From contig NZ_CP030050.1 of assembly GCF_015291705.1 (NCBI RefSeq), positions 7,812,001 to 7,876,000 of the forward strand: a stretch of DNA of 64,000 bases. The letters are read 5' to 3'. Each line of letters begins with the position of its first letter. Positions within the stretch are counted from its first letter, which is position 1. Below, piece after piece: positions 46,555-55,881 of the stretch. The notes beneath the pieces were generated by a model. That model had not been told where the DNA came from, made no database searches, and saw only the letters and a list, made by a program, of their open reading frames with translations. The translations under genes and the position numbers were made by a program. Source of the DNA: Bradyrhizobium arachidis. GTDB lineage: Bacteria > Pseudomonadota > Alphaproteobacteria > Rhizobiales > Xanthobacteraceae.

Positions 46555-47442
46555 CTACAGACCTATCTTCTTGAAGGTCCGGCTGATCCAGGACCCCTGA
46601 TTCTCGCTCGGTTCGAGACCGCCCGATTTTACAAGATTATAGGCGTCCTTGTACCAGCGGCTGTCAGGAAAATTGTGGCCGAGCACGGCGGCCGCGGTCT
46701 GCGCCTCGCCGACGATGCCGATCGCCATATAGGCCTCGGTGAGGCGGAATAGCGCCTCCTCGACGTGGCGCGTGGTCTGGTACTGCGTCACGACGGTCTT
46801 GTAGCGGTTGATCGCCGCGGTGTAGTCGCGCTTCTGCGCGTAGTAACGGCCGACATTCATTTCCTTGCCGGCGAGCTGGTCGCGCGCACCCTCGATCTTG
46901 GCCTTGGCCGAGGTCGCATATTCCGAGTTCGGATATTTGCGCACCACCTCTTCGAGCGCGGCGATCGCCTTCTCGGTGCGGGCTTGGTCGCGGCTGACGT
47001 CCGGAATCTGGTCGTAATGGGAGGCGGCGATCAGGTACTGCGCATAGGCCGCGTCCGGGCTGCCGGGATGCAGCGTGACGTAGCGGGTGGCGGCACCGAT
47101 GCAGCCGTCAAAGTCGCCGCCCTGGTAGGAGGCGTAGGCCGACATCAGCAGCGATTTGCGGGCCCAGTCGGAATAAGGATGCTGGCGGTCGACCTCTTCG
47201 AACTTCTTGTTCGCCGCCTTCATGTCCTTCTTTTCGTTCATGAGGTACAAGCCCTCATTGTAGATCTTGTCGGCGGGCTCCTCGACGAAGGTGTCGTCCT
47301 TGGCGGTGAACTTGTCCCAGAGTGCGCCGGTGCCGCAGCCGGCCAGCGGCAGCGCGAGCAGGATGAAGGTGGCGGCGTGAAGCAGCCCGCGGGCGCCAGA
47401 CGAGACCGAGAGATATCCGCGCGTCATACGCTGTGCCGACAT
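46555..47442 (-). CDS. bamD: Outer membrane assembly lipoprotein BamD
   Basis: ATG 47442 (MSAQRMTRGYLSVSSGARGL) gives a lipoprotein signal with LPLAGCG; the frame opens upstream at 47538. The 295-residue product has five TPR-like units (NEGLYLMNEKKDMKAANKKF, KSLLMSAYASYQGGDFDGCI, AYAQYLIAASHYDQIPDVSR). It is part of the Bam complex that inserts beta-barrel proteins in the outer membrane. It lies downstream of lpxC, a usual alphaproteobacterial order. Confidence 0.94.
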   Translation of the reverse strand: MSAQRMTRGYLSVSSGARGLLHAATFILLALPLAGCGTGALWDKFTAKDDTFVEEPADKIYNEGLYLMNEKKDMKAANKKFEEVDRQHPYSDWARKSLLMSAYASYQGGDFDGCIGAATRYVTLHPGSPDAAYAQYLIAASHYDQIPDVSRDQARTEKAIAALEEVVRKYPNSEYATSAKAKIEGARDQLAGKEMNVGRYYAQKRDYTAAINRYKTVVTQYQTTRHVEEALFRLTEAYMAIGIVGEAQTAAAVLGHNFPDSRWYKDAYNLVKSGGLEPSENQGSWISRTFKKIGL

Positions 47443-47687
47443 GAATTTAAGACCTGACGCCCTGTGATGCGGTGCCCGCCAGCCCATGAACCCGGTCATG
47501 GGCGCGAAATGTGACCGTGGTGCCTGCCATGCGACCACGCAGGAGTAACCGAAAAACGATCGCTAACCCACCCGATAGGCAGGCATTCCGCCCGGATTAA
47601 GGCGAAATTGCCGCAATGCTAGCGGATCATGGTTACCAGGAGTTTCCCGGGGAAAAGGCCGCCGCGCACCCGCGACAACAGGTCTGT

Positions 47688-48650
47688 TCAGGACACGTCC
47701 GGCCCGTAGGCCGCAGCGATCCGGCCGCCGACGATGCCGCGGCCGACTTCGCCCAGGGGACGCGCGGTGCGGCGAGCCGCCTCGCCCTCGACGACGCGCC
47801 AGGCCGTACGGTCGGCAAGCAGCGCGGTCAGGACGGCATGGTTGAGCTTGTGGCCGCCGCGAACCGAACGGTAGGCGCCGAGCAGCGGCAGGCCGGCCAG
47901 CGCGAGGTCGCCGATCACGTCCAGCACCTTGTGGCGGGCGCATTCGTCGGCGTAGCGCAGGCCTTCGGTGTTGAGCAGCCGCTCCTCGTCGAACACGACG
48001 GTGTTGTCGAAGGAGGCGCCGAGGGCGTAGCCCGCGCTCCAGAGACGGGCGACATCGCACATCAGGCCGAAGGTGCGGGCGCGGCCGACTTCGCGGCGGA
48101 AACGTTCCGTGCTGAGCTCGAAGGAATAGCTCTGCTGGCCGATGACGGGATTGGTGAAGTCGATCTCGACTTCGGCACGGAATCCGTTGGCATAGGGCCG
48201 GATCTCGCCGAAGGAGTCGCCGATCTTGACCGAGATCGGCTTCAGAACCTGGATGAAGCGGCGCTGCGCCGGCTGGGTGACGATGCCGGCCTGGTCGATC
48301 GCCGCAATGAAGGCCGCCGCGCTGCCGTCCATGATCGGCACTTCCGGTCCGTCGATCTCGATGGTGGCGTTGTCGACGCCCATGCCCCGCAGCGCAGCAA
48401 GCACATGCTCGGCGGTGGACACCAAAGGACCGCTGCGGTCGCCGAGGACGGTGGCGAAATCGGTTGCGATCACCTGCTCGGCGGTCGCCTGAACTTCGCG
48501 GTCACTTCCCTCAAGGCCGGTACGGACAAAAATAAAACCCGCGTCGACAGGCGCAGGCCCGAGCGTGAGAGTCACGGGAAGACCGGAGTGAACGCCTACG
48601 CCTGCCACGGTGGCTTGCGCGCGAAGCGTTGTTTGCCGGCTAAATTTCAT
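47688..48650 (-). CDS. lpxC: UDP-3-O-acyl-N-acetylglucosamine deacetylase
   Basis: The 320-residue product has the LpxC marks: TTLRAQATVAGVGVHSGLPV, the zinc-binding STAEHVLAALRGMG, ARTFGLM, and HKVLDVIGDLALAGLPLLG with His and Asp ligands. It carries out the first committed step of lipid A synthesis in the cytoplasm. It lies 364 bases downstream of ftsZ, beyond a terminator, so it must have its own promoter. Confidence 0.96.
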   Translation of the reverse strand: MKFSRQTTLRAQATVAGVGVHSGLPVTLTLGPAPVDAGFIFVRTGLEGSDREVQATAEQVIATDFATVLGDRSGPLVSTAEHVLAALRGMGVDNATIEIDGPEVPIMDGSAAAFIAAIDQAGIVTQPAQRRFIQVLKPISVKIGDSFGEIRPYANGFRAEVEIDFTNPVIGQQSYSFELSTERFRREVGRARTFGLMCDVARLWSAGYALGASFDNTVVFDEERLLNTEGLRYADECARHKVLDVIGDLALAGLPLLGAYRSVRGGHKLNHAVLTALLADRTAWRVVEGEAARRTARPLGEVGRGIVGGRIAAAYGPDVS

Positions 48651-49014
48651 CAGGAATCCGCCCCACTACGACCCACTGCGACTTATACTAGACCCACTTG
48701 GCCGGCCAGTGCCGACGGTTGCGAATCTCCGTATCCCCAAGTCACGGCAAACCATAGTTGCTGCCTCAAACAGCGCCAACTCACGCTTTTTTACCGATTG
48801 TTACCCCAAACCTGCCGTATTCGCGCCAAGGCTTAACCAAATTGCGCCGGAGTTTCGAGCCGATATCGGCAGTTTTACTGAACCACCGAATAAGTAATTA
48901 ATGATTTAAAATCAGTTGTTTGGCTGCGCAATCCGGGCATGCACGGGAGAAAAGGAAAGGTCCCGGCAAGCTTGCTGCCGGGACCTTTTTTCGTCTGCCC
49001 TATTGTAACAATCC
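48651..49014. other. ftsZ-lpxC intergenic region
   Basis: These 364 bases contain the terminator at 48956-48991, an AT-rich stretch near 48880-48915 and the lpxC promoter, whose exact boxes I cannot fix. No coding frame is convincing. Confidence 0.5.
48956..48991. terminator. Rho-independent terminator after ftsZ
   Basis: AAAGGTCCCGGCA pairs perfectly with TGCCGGGACCTTT around the loop AGCTTGC, a 13-base GC-rich stem. T-runs lie on both sides: TTTTTT on the plus strand and TTTCCTTTTC reading on the minus strand. It ends the ftsZ transcript 24 bases after its stop and separates it from lpxC. Confidence 0.85.
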
Positions 49015-50805
49015 TCAGGTCGCCTGCCGCCGCAGGAAGGCCGGGATATCAAGATGGTCGTCACCCTGTGGCGCCGGCGCAACAGGCGCCGGGCGGCCAT
49101 GCATGTCCAGACCCTGCGGCGCGGGACGGCGCGCATACTCCGATACCGGCTCGCTGGCCGCGATCTGCTGCGCCACGCTCTTCTGCGAACGGCGATCGGG
49201 CAGCGGCGGCATCGCGGGACCGGCGGTGCGGGCGGCGACCGGCGGCTCGCTCTCCTCGTCGCGGCGGCCGAGGCCGACATTGGCGAGTCGCTGGAGCAGC
49301 GACAGGCGGCTCTTCTGCGGGGTCTCCTCCTCGACCTCGCCGCGGGCCTGGCGAAGCTCGGCCTGGGCCGGCATCGGCAGTTCCTCGAGGCGCGGCATCC
49401 GCGGCGCACGGACCGGCGGGCGCTCGGCCTGCGGCGGGATGAAGTTTTCCGGCGTCATCGGCTCCTGCATCGCCATCGGGGCCTGCTCAGGCTCCGGGAA
49501 CAGGGTCGGCTTCTGCGCGATCGGGCGCACTGTGACGTCACCATAGGTCTGCGGCGCCTGCGGCACATCGGAGACGGCGGCGGCGATGGCGGCGAGCGCG
49601 GCGCGCTCGACATTCGCACGCGGCGCGGCCGGGGCGGCCGCAACCGGAGCGGCGGCCGGGATCTGCGCTTCCAGCTTCTGGGCGCGTTCGGCCAGGCGCT
49701 GGTTGTCGGCGCGGAGCCGCGCGGTGAGGTCGGCGAGACGGCTCTCGGCAGCGGCGGCCGGAGCGGCAGGAGCCTGCTGCACCTGCGGCGCGGCGTTCGC
49801 GACGGGAGCGGAGGTCGCCTGGCTGTTGCGGGCGATCGCGGCTTGCTCGATGCCGGTGGCGACGACCGAGACGCGGATCAGGCCGTCGAGCGCTTCGTCG
49901 AAGGTGGCGCCGACGATGATGTTGGCGTCCTGGTCGACTTCCTCGCGGATGCGGGTCGCGGCTTCGTCCACCTCGAACAGCGTGAGGTCCTTGCCGCCGG
50001 TGATGGAGATCAGGAGGCCCTTGGCGCCCTTCATCGATGAGTCGTCGATCAGCGGGTTGGCGATCGCGGCTTCCGCGGCGGTCAGCGCGCGCTTGTCGCC
50101 GGACGCTTCGCCCGTGCCCATCATCGCCTTGCCCATTTCCCTCATCACCGCCCTCACGTCGGCGAAGTCGAGGTTGATCAGGCCTTCCTTGACCATCAGG
50201 TCGGTGATGCAGGCAACGCCGGAGTAGAGCACCTGGTCGGCCATCGCGAAGGCGTCGGCGAAGGTGGTCTTCTCGTTGGCGACCCGGAACAGGTTCTGGT
50301 TCGGGATGATCAGGAGCGTGTCGACGACCTTGTGCAGCTCGTTGATGCCGGCTTCGGCGGTGCGCATGCGGCGGCCGCCTTCGAAGTGGAACGGCTTGGT
50401 CACGACGCCGACGGTGAGGATGCCCATGTCGCGCGCGGTCTTGGCGATCACCGGAGCAGCACCCGTGCCAGTGCCGCCGCCCATGCCGGCGGTGACGAAC
50501 ACCATGTTGGCGCCCGAGAGATGGTCGCGCAGCTCGTCGATCACCTCTTCCGCCGCCGCGGCGCCGACGTTCGGCTGCGAACCTGCGCCGAGGCCTTGGG
50601 TGACCGCAGTGCCCATCTGCACGATGCGCTGCGCCTTCGACATCGTCAGCGCCTGCGCGTCGGTGTTGGCGACCACGAAGTCGACGCCCTGCAGGCCCGC
50701 CGTGATCATGTTGTTGACGGCGTTGCCACCGGCGCCACCGACGCCGAACACGGTGATCCGGGGCTTCAGTTCGTGAATATCAGGAACATTGATGCTGATG
50801 GTCAT
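49015..50805 (-). CDS. ftsZ: Cell division protein FtsZ
   Basis: The 596-residue product has the tubulin/FtsZ GTPase signature [14 protein letters not shown] (108-120) and the usual N-terminal [18 protein letters not shown]. The GTPase core ends near residue 325. A Pro/Ala/Gln-rich linker of about 250 residues follows, and the C-terminal peptide [12 protein letters not shown] binds FtsA and other partners. It forms the cytoplasmic Z ring. It is the last gene before the terminator and follows ftsA after 87 bases. Confidence 0.97.
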   Translation of the reverse strand: MTISINVPDIHELKPRITVFGVGGAGGNAVNNMITAGLQGVDFVVANTDAQALTMSKAQRIVQMGTAVTQGLGAGSQPNVGAAAAEEVIDELRDHLSGANMVFVTAGMGGGTGTGAAPVIAKTARDMGILTVGVVTKPFHFEGGRRMRTAEAGINELHKVVDTLLIIPNQNLFRVANEKTTFADAFAMADQVLYSGVACITDLMVKEGLINLDFADVRAVMREMGKAMMGTGEASGDKRALTAAEAAIANPLIDDSSMKGAKGLLISITGGKDLTLFEVDEAATRIREEVDQDANIIVGATFDEALDGLIRVSVVATGIEQAAIARNSQATSAPVANAAPQVQQAPAAPAAAAESRLADLTARLRADNQRLAERAQKLEAQIPAAAPVAAAPAAPRANVERAALAAIAAAVSDVPQAPQTYGDVTVRPIAQKPTLFPEPEQAPMAMQEPMTPENFIPPQAERPPVRAPRMPRLEELPMPAQAELRQARGEVEEETPQKSRLSLLQRLANVGLGRRDEESEPPVAARTAGPAMPPLPDRRSQKSVAQQIAASEPVSEYARRPAPQGLDMHGRPAPVAPAPQGDDHLDIPAFLRRQAT

Positions 50806-50892
50806 GGTTGCCTCTCGATCACGCGCGCGTGGGTTCGCCCCGGCCGGTGGCCGCGGGAGTTGGTGAAAATCGGGAATTGCGGAAATGAGTCA

Positions 50893-52215
50893 TCAAAAGC
50901 CCTCGCGTAGCCATCGTCCGACCTTTCCGAAATAACCGCCGGTCCCTGTCTTGACCTGCTGCCGCGTATGCCGCGGTTCGACATGTTCGAGGTGAACATA
51001 TTGAGGGTAGACGAGAAGTCCGGCCGGCACCGCGAACGCGGCGTTCTTCGCCTCGTTGGGCAGCCGGCCGAAACCGAGCGGACGACCGACCCGCACGGGC
51101 CGGCCGAGAATCTGGGTGCCGAGTTCGACAAGACCGGTGAGCTGCGAGGCGCCGCCCGAGAGCACGACGCGACCGTTGGGCTCTGAGGCGAAGGGCGAAT
51201 CCTTCAGCTTGTCCCGAACCATTTCGAAGACTTCCTCGGCACGGTGCTTGACGATGTTGGCGATGGTGGCGCGGGAGACGATCTGCGGCAGATCCTGCTC
51301 GTCACCGGCTGTCGGTACAGACATCAGCTCACGCGAGTCCGATCCGCCGGTGATGACGGTCCCGTATAACGTCTTGATTCGCTCGGCATCGGCAATGGTC
51401 GCGGAGAGTCCGCGCGCGAGATCCATCGTGATGTGTTGCCCGCCGACCGCAAAACCGGCCGCATGCACGAAACGTCCGCCGGAATAGACCGCGATGGTGG
51501 TGGTGCCCGCGCCCATCTCGACCACGGCGGCGCCGAGATCGGCCTCGTCGTCGGTCAGCACGGAAAGACCGGCCACATAGGAGCTCGCCGCCATGGCTTC
51601 GACGTTGATGTGGCAGCGCTCCACCGCCAGCATCAGGTTCCGCGCCACGGTGGCGTCGCAGGTGACGACGTTCATGTCGACGCCGAACTGATGCGCGACC
51701 ATGCCGCGGGGATCACGGATGCCCTTGACGCCGTCGAGCGTGTAGCCGACCGGCAGCGCGTGCAGCACGGTGCGGCCTTCGCCGGTGGCGTGGCGCATGC
51801 CGGTGGAGGTGACGCGGCTGACATCGGCCGGCGTCACGGCGCCGCCGCGGATGTCGGCGGCGGCTTCGACCAGCTGGCCGGAGAGCCGGCCGCCGGAGAC
51901 CGACAGCAGCACGGAGTCCACCCGCACCTTGGCCATTTTCTCGGCGAGCCCGACGGCCTGGCGCACCGCCTGCTCGCATTCGCCGAGATCGATCACCGCG
52001 CCGGCCTTCATGCCGCGCGACTGGATCTGGCTGTAGCCGATCAGCTCCACCGCATGGGTGCGGCCGCGCAGCGCGTCGCTCGGCGGCGACGGCTTCAGCC
52101 GCGCGATCATGCAGGCGATCTTGCTGGTGCCGATGTCGAGGCAGGCGACGAGGCCGCCGCGTTTGTGCGGCATCGGGCGCGTCTTCGGCGTCTGGTTGCG
52201 ATCAAGACCGGTCAT
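50893..52215 (-). CDS. ftsA: Cell division protein FtsA
   Basis: ATG 52215 overlaps the ftsQ stop by 4 bases (ATGA); the longer open frame to 52650 is a shadow inside ftsQ. The 440-residue product is an actin-like ATPase (ACLDIGTSKIACMIARLKP, EMGAGTTTIAVYSGGRFVHA, VVLSGGASQLTGLVELG) with an amphipathic C-terminal helix (KVGRWLREGF) for membrane binding. It anchors FtsZ to the membrane. Confidence 0.97.
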   Translation of the reverse strand: MTGLDRNQTPKTRPMPHKRGGLVACLDIGTSKIACMIARLKPSPPSDALRGRTHAVELIGYSQIQSRGMKAGAVIDLGECEQAVRQAVGLAEKMAKVRVDSVLLSVSGGRLSGQLVEAAADIRGGAVTPADVSRVTSTGMRHATGEGRTVLHALPVGYTLDGVKGIRDPRGMVAHQFGVDMNVVTCDATVARNLMLAVERCHINVEAMAASSYVAGLSVLTDDEADLGAAVVEMGAGTTTIAVYSGGRFVHAAGFAVGGQHITMDLARGLSATIADAERIKTLYGTVITGGSDSRELMSVPTAGDEQDLPQIVSRATIANIVKHRAEEVFEMVRDKLKDSPFASEPNGRVVLSGGASQLTGLVELGTQILGRPVRVGRPLGFGRLPNEAKNAAFAVPAGLLVYPQYVHLEHVEPRHTRQQVKTGTGGYFGKVGRWLREGF

Positions 52216-53240
52216 GCGGCGTCCCCGGCCTTTTTCTTCTTCTTGTCCTTGAACTGCTCCTCGCGCGCCTTGGCGGCGTCGTCGGACAGCTGCACTACCA
52301 GGCGATCGGGCAGGCGCATGTCGACGGCGACGATGTCGCGGGAGAACAGCCTGTCCTCCTTGTCGAGCCGGGACAGCATCGCCAGCGCGTTGCCGACGTC
52401 CTGCTCGGGCAGGCGGATGTCGAGGCCGTCCTTGAGCCTCAAATTCCAGCGCCGCTCGCCGACATAGATCGCGGCCTTGGTCACCGAATTGATCTGCGGA
52501 TAGCGCGCCAGCAGCGCCAGGAAATCGCGCGCCTGGGTGTCGGCGCCCTTGCCGACCACGAGCGGCAGCGCCAGGAAGCGGCGCGAGACATAGGGTTCGA
52601 GCACGGCGCCGTCGTCGGCGATCACGGAGAGCCGGCCGGCCTCCTGCCACAGCGCGAACGCCTGGCGCTCGGTGATGTCGATCATCAGCCGGCCCGGATA
52701 GAGCTTCAGCACGGTCGCATCAGCGATCCAGGGATTGGCCTTGAGCTTGTCGCGCACCGCGTCGGCATCGAGGAACAGCAGCGAGGAACGGCCGCTGACG
52801 CCGCCGATCGCGAGGATCTCGTCCTGGGTGAGCTGCTTGCGGCCGTTGATCGCGACCGAGGTGATGCGGAAGCCGGCGGAATTGGCCAGCGCGTTGCGGG
52901 CATCGCTGACCGCGGTGATGAAATCCTGGAGATGGCCGCCCTTGACGATGCCGAAGCCGCAGCTTCCGAGCAACAGCACCACGGTCATGGTGAGCCCGAC
53001 CCGGCGCGGCAGATAGCGCTCGACCAGCGCGACCACACGCGGCGGGGGCTCGCGCTCGACGACCGGCTTGGACTTGGCCTTGGTCCTGATCTTGTCCTGG
53101 GCGGCAGCGCGAGCTTCGGCCCGCTTGTCCTGCACCCACTCGCGCAGAAGCACGACCGCTCCGATAGCGGCCGCCTTCAGGTCAGCTTGGGGCCTCAGCG
53201 ATCTGAAAAGCGACCGGGTGAGGCTTCCTGCACCATCCAT
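52212..53240 (-). CDS. ftsQ: Cell division protein FtsQ
   Basis: The 342-residue product is long for FtsQ because of a basic cytoplasmic part of about 80 residues. One TM segment follows (VGLTMTVVLLLGSCGFGIV), then the POTRA domain (FRITSVAINGRKQLTQDEIL) and FtsQ domain (NPWIADATVLKLYPGRLMID). The C-terminus has a Lys run. It links divisome parts in the periplasm. It lies 348 bases after ddl, so a promoter may lie between. Confidence 0.95.
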   Translation of the reverse strand: MDGAGSLTRSLFRSLRPQADLKAAAIGAVVLLREWVQDKRAEARAAAQDKIRTKAKSKPVVEREPPPRVVALVERYLPRRVGLTMTVVLLLGSCGFGIVKGGHLQDFITAVSDARNALANSAGFRITSVAINGRKQLTQDEILAIGGVSGRSSLLFLDADAVRDKLKANPWIADATVLKLYPGRLMIDITERQAFALWQEAGRLSVIADDGAVLEPYVSRRFLALPLVVGKGADTQARDFLALLARYPQINSVTKAAIYVGERRWNLRLKDGLDIRLPEQDVGNALAMLSRLDKEDRLFSRDIVAVDMRLPDRLVVQLSDDAAKAREEQFKDKKKKKAGDAA

Positions 53241-53588
53241 TGCACGAGCTCGTCAACAGTTAGCCCGCGACATCGCGCGGGTCCTGGCGAACATGACGTC
53301 TCGGACTTGCCGGGCCGGGTGCTGGTCTTCAGCAGAAGAAACCTCTCCCGTTCAAAGCGTTCGCTGGAGGTGACATCACCAGGACAGCTCACGCGCCGGC
53401 AGCCAAAACGCCATATGCGCCGCCAGCGTTAACCTTCGGATGTCCTGGTAAACAAAAGGTAAACTTCGTTAACGCGGGATGCTTTTTGCCCCACGATATC
53501 TGGCATTTATGCCGCGATGTCCGGCATTTTACCGGATTCGGACCCCAAACCGGGCCATTTCGGCCGTTCGGCCGTTAACCAGTCCTAA
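53241..53588. other. Intergenic region between ddl and ftsQ
   Basis: This 348-base gap is unusually long for the dcw cluster. It contains TTAAC and TTTACC words (53428-53473) and a partial CtrA-like word TTAACCAGTCCTAAT near 53574. It probably holds a promoter for ftsQAZ. I see no gene. Confidence 0.5.
53428..53473 (-). promoter_or_regulatory. GTTTACC repeats upstream of ftsQ
   Basis: Read on the minus strand, GTTTACC occurs twice (53458-53464 and 53447-53453), one helical turn (11 bases) apart, flanked on each side by GTTAAC (53468-53473 and 53428-53433). The set lies 188-233 bases upstream of ftsQ. No known factor is assigned. Confidence 0.35.
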
Positions 53589-54575
53589 TTATTTTCGCGC
53601 ACCCCGCTCCGCGAGCTCGACCAGGCCGCGCAGGAAGTCGACGAACGCGATGCCTTCGGCTTTCAGCGCCTTGGGGTAGAGCGAGGACTTGGTCAGCCCG
53701 GGCAGCGTGTTGGTTTCGAGATAGACGAGGCCCCTCTCCGAGACGATGAAGTCCGAGCGGGAGTAGCCGGTGCAGGACATCGCCCGGTGCGCCAGCATCG
53801 CCTGCTCCTTCAGCGCGGCGGTGATCTCGGGCGCGAATCGGCCGGGACAGATCTCCTGGGTCGACTTCAAAAGATATTTTGCCGCGTAGTCGAAATTGCC
53901 CTCGCCCGGAATGATCTCGATCGGCGGCAGCGAGATGATCGACCCATCGGGGCGCTCCAGCACGCCGCACGTCGCCTCGACGCCGGCGATGTAGGGCTCG
54001 ATCACATATTCTTCGTGCTTGGCGGCGTTGCGGACGGCGACGAGGTCCTGTTTGGCGTTGACGAAGATCAGGCCGTAGCTCGAGCCATCTCGGGCGGGTT
54101 TTGCGATCAGCCGACCATATTCGGCAAAGGCTTCGTCGATGGTCTCGAGCGCAATGTTGGCCGGCGGCGTCACGCCGCCGAGCGCGGCGAAATGCTTGGC
54201 CGCGATCTTGTCGAAGGCGAGATGCGAGGAGGCCGAGCCCGAGCCGGTGAACGGCACGCCGCGCGCCTCGCACATCACCTGCAATTCGCCGTTCTCCGCG
54301 CGCCCGCCATGCAGGCCGAGCACCAGCACGCGGCCTTCGGCCTTGGCCTGGTCGAGCGCCTGCGCCAGCGGGATGCCCCGCGTGCCGGGCTTGAACTCGT
54401 CCTCGAACGGACGGGCATGTTCGAGCAGCTGCTTGGACTGCACCACATGCACCTTGTCCTCGACGTCCCACCACCAGAGATCGGCCTCGGGCAGCGCCTG
54501 ATGCAGCGCCTGGGCCGAGGCGACCGAAACCAGACGCTCGCGGTTGGAGCCGCCGAAGAGGATGGTGATGCGCAT
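53589..54575 (-). CDS. ddl: D-alanine--D-alanine ligase
   Basis: The 328-residue product has the ATP-grasp fold of Ddl: ILFGGSNRERLVSVASAQAL at the N-terminus, GLHGGRAENGELQ, GVPFTGSGSASSHLAFDK, VEATCGVLE, ARDGSSYG and the metal-binding YLETNTLPGLT. It makes the D-Ala-D-Ala of peptidoglycan. The central block has Asn where many Ddl enzymes have Asp in GEDG. Its place in the dcw cluster supports the call. Confidence 0.93.
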   Translation of the reverse strand: MRITILFGGSNRERLVSVASAQALHQALPEADLWWWDVEDKVHVVQSKQLLEHARPFEDEFKPGTRGIPLAQALDQAKAEGRVLVLGLHGGRAENGELQVMCEARGVPFTGSGSASSHLAFDKIAAKHFAALGGVTPPANIALETIDEAFAEYGRLIAKPARDGSSYGLIFVNAKQDLVAVRNAAKHEEYVIEPYIAGVEATCGVLERPDGSIISLPPIEIIPGEGNFDYAAKYLLKSTQEICPGRFAPEITAALKEQAMLAHRAMSCTGYSRSDFIVSERGLVYLETNTLPGLTKSSLYPKALKAEGIAFVDFLRGLVELAERGARK

Positions 54576-54597
54576 GTTCTCAGTTACCTATCTGCTT

Positions 54598-54696
54598 CGT
54601 CATTCCGGGATGCGCCGCAAGGCGCAGGCCCGGAATCCATAACCACGATCGTGAGTATGGATTCCGGGCTCTCGCTTCGCGAGCCCCGGAATGACG
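54598..54696. repeat. GTCATTCCGGGG-family palindrome between murB and ddl
   Basis: CGTCATTCCGGG (54598-54609) pairs perfectly with CCCGGAATGACG (54685-54696). The inner stem pairs CCCGGAATCCATA with TATGGATTCCGGG. It lies within the cotranscribed dcw genes, between the murB stop and the ddl start. Confidence 0.88.
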
Positions 54697-54700
54697 ATGA

Positions 54701-55618
54701 TCATGAAACCCCGATCCGCTTGATTTCCCAGTGTAGCTCAATTCCGGAATTCGCCTTCACGCGTTCGCGCACGGTCTCGCCCAGCGTCTCGATGTCGTGC
54801 GCGGTGGCATCGCCGGTGTTGATCAGGAAATTGCAGTGCATCTCCGAGACCTGCGCGCCGCCGACGCGCAAGCCGCGGCAGCCGGCGGCGTCCACCAGCT
54901 TCCAGGCGGAATGGCCGGGCGGGTTCTTGAAGGTCGACCCGCCGGTCTTCTCGCGGATCGGCTGCGCGGTCTCGCGGTGGGTCTGCACCTCCGCCATCCG
55001 CGCGCGGATCGCTTCGGCGTCGTTGATCTCGCCGCGGAAGCGCGCGGAGGTGAAGATGATGGAGGGATCGACACCGCTGTTGCGGTAGACGAACTTCATC
55101 TCGGCGTTGGAGAAGGTGTGCTTGGTGCCGTCGCGCCCGACGCCGCGCGCCTCGATCAGCACGTCCTTGGTCTCGCCGCCATTGGCGCCCGCGTTCATGC
55201 GCAGCGCACCGCCAATCGTGCCGGGAATACCGAAGTAGAATTCGAGTCCGCCGATATTGGCGCTTGCTGCAACTTCCGCCACGCGCTTGTCGAGCGCGGC
55301 AGCGCCCGCGGTGACGATGTCGCCATCCGCAGTCGCCTCGCCAAAGGCACGCGGCGCGAGACGGATCACCACGCCGGCAATGCCGCCGTCGCGCACGATC
55401 AGGTTGGAGCCGACGCCGACGACATAGACGGGAATGTCGGACGGAAGATGCGCGAGGAAGTAAGCGAGATCGTCCTCGTCGGCGGGCGTGAACAGCACCT
55501 GCGCCGGACCGCCGACGCGAAACCAGGTCAGCTCGGCGAGCGACTGGTTGGCGAGCAGCCGACCGCGGAGGTCCGGCATCGCGGCTTTGAGCGAGGGGGT
55601 GATGTCGGGAAAGCTCAT
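54701..55618 (-). CDS. murB: UDP-N-acetylenolpyruvylglucosamine reductase
   Basis: The 305-residue product is a type I MurB: FAD motif [60 protein letters not shown] and the catalytic Ser/Glu region [20 protein letters not shown]. It reduces UDP-GlcNAc-enolpyruvate to UDP-MurNAc with NADPH in the cytoplasm. It lies downstream of murC after a repeat-bearing gap. Confidence 0.96.
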   Translation of the reverse strand: MSFPDITPSLKAAMPDLRGRLLANQSLAELTWFRVGGPAQVLFTPADEDDLAYFLAHLPSDIPVYVVGVGSNLIVRDGGIAGVVIRLAPRAFGEATADGDIVTAGAAALDKRVAEVAASANIGGLEFYFGIPGTIGGALRMNAGANGGETKDVLIEARGVGRDGTKHTFSNAEMKFVYRNSGVDPSIIFTSARFRGEINDAEAIRARMAEVQTHRETAQPIREKTGGSTFKNPPGHSAWKLVDAAGCRGLRVGGAQVSEMHCNFLINTGDATAHDIETLGETVRERVKANSGIELHWEIKRIGVS

Positions 55619-55688
55619 GGCGTGCTGACCGACGTGCGAGCTGCGATGAGACTGCGTCGGGCAACATTGTCCGTCAGCGCCCGCGACC

Positions 55689-55837
55689 TACCCCTCTCCC
55701 CAACGGGGGGAGGGAGCCCGACCAGCGTGCTCACCTCACCTGGCGCCGCAGCTGCCCTCTGAGCTTTTGTGAGAGTCAGGGAGGCATCGGCGGATGGGTT
55801 CCCTCCCCCCTTGCGGGGGAGGGTTAGGGAGAGGGGT
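55689..55837. repeat. ACCCCTCTCCCC-family palindrome between murC and murB
   Basis: ACCCCTCTCCCC (55689-55700) pairs with GGAGAGGGGT near 55828-55837, and GGGGGGAGGGAGCCC with GGGTTCCCTCCCCCC lies inside. The element fills most of the 263-base murC-murB gap. Confidence 0.8.
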
Positions 55838-55881
55838 GGCCACACGGGCGGTGATCGATGATGGCTCGACATCCGCGCGCC

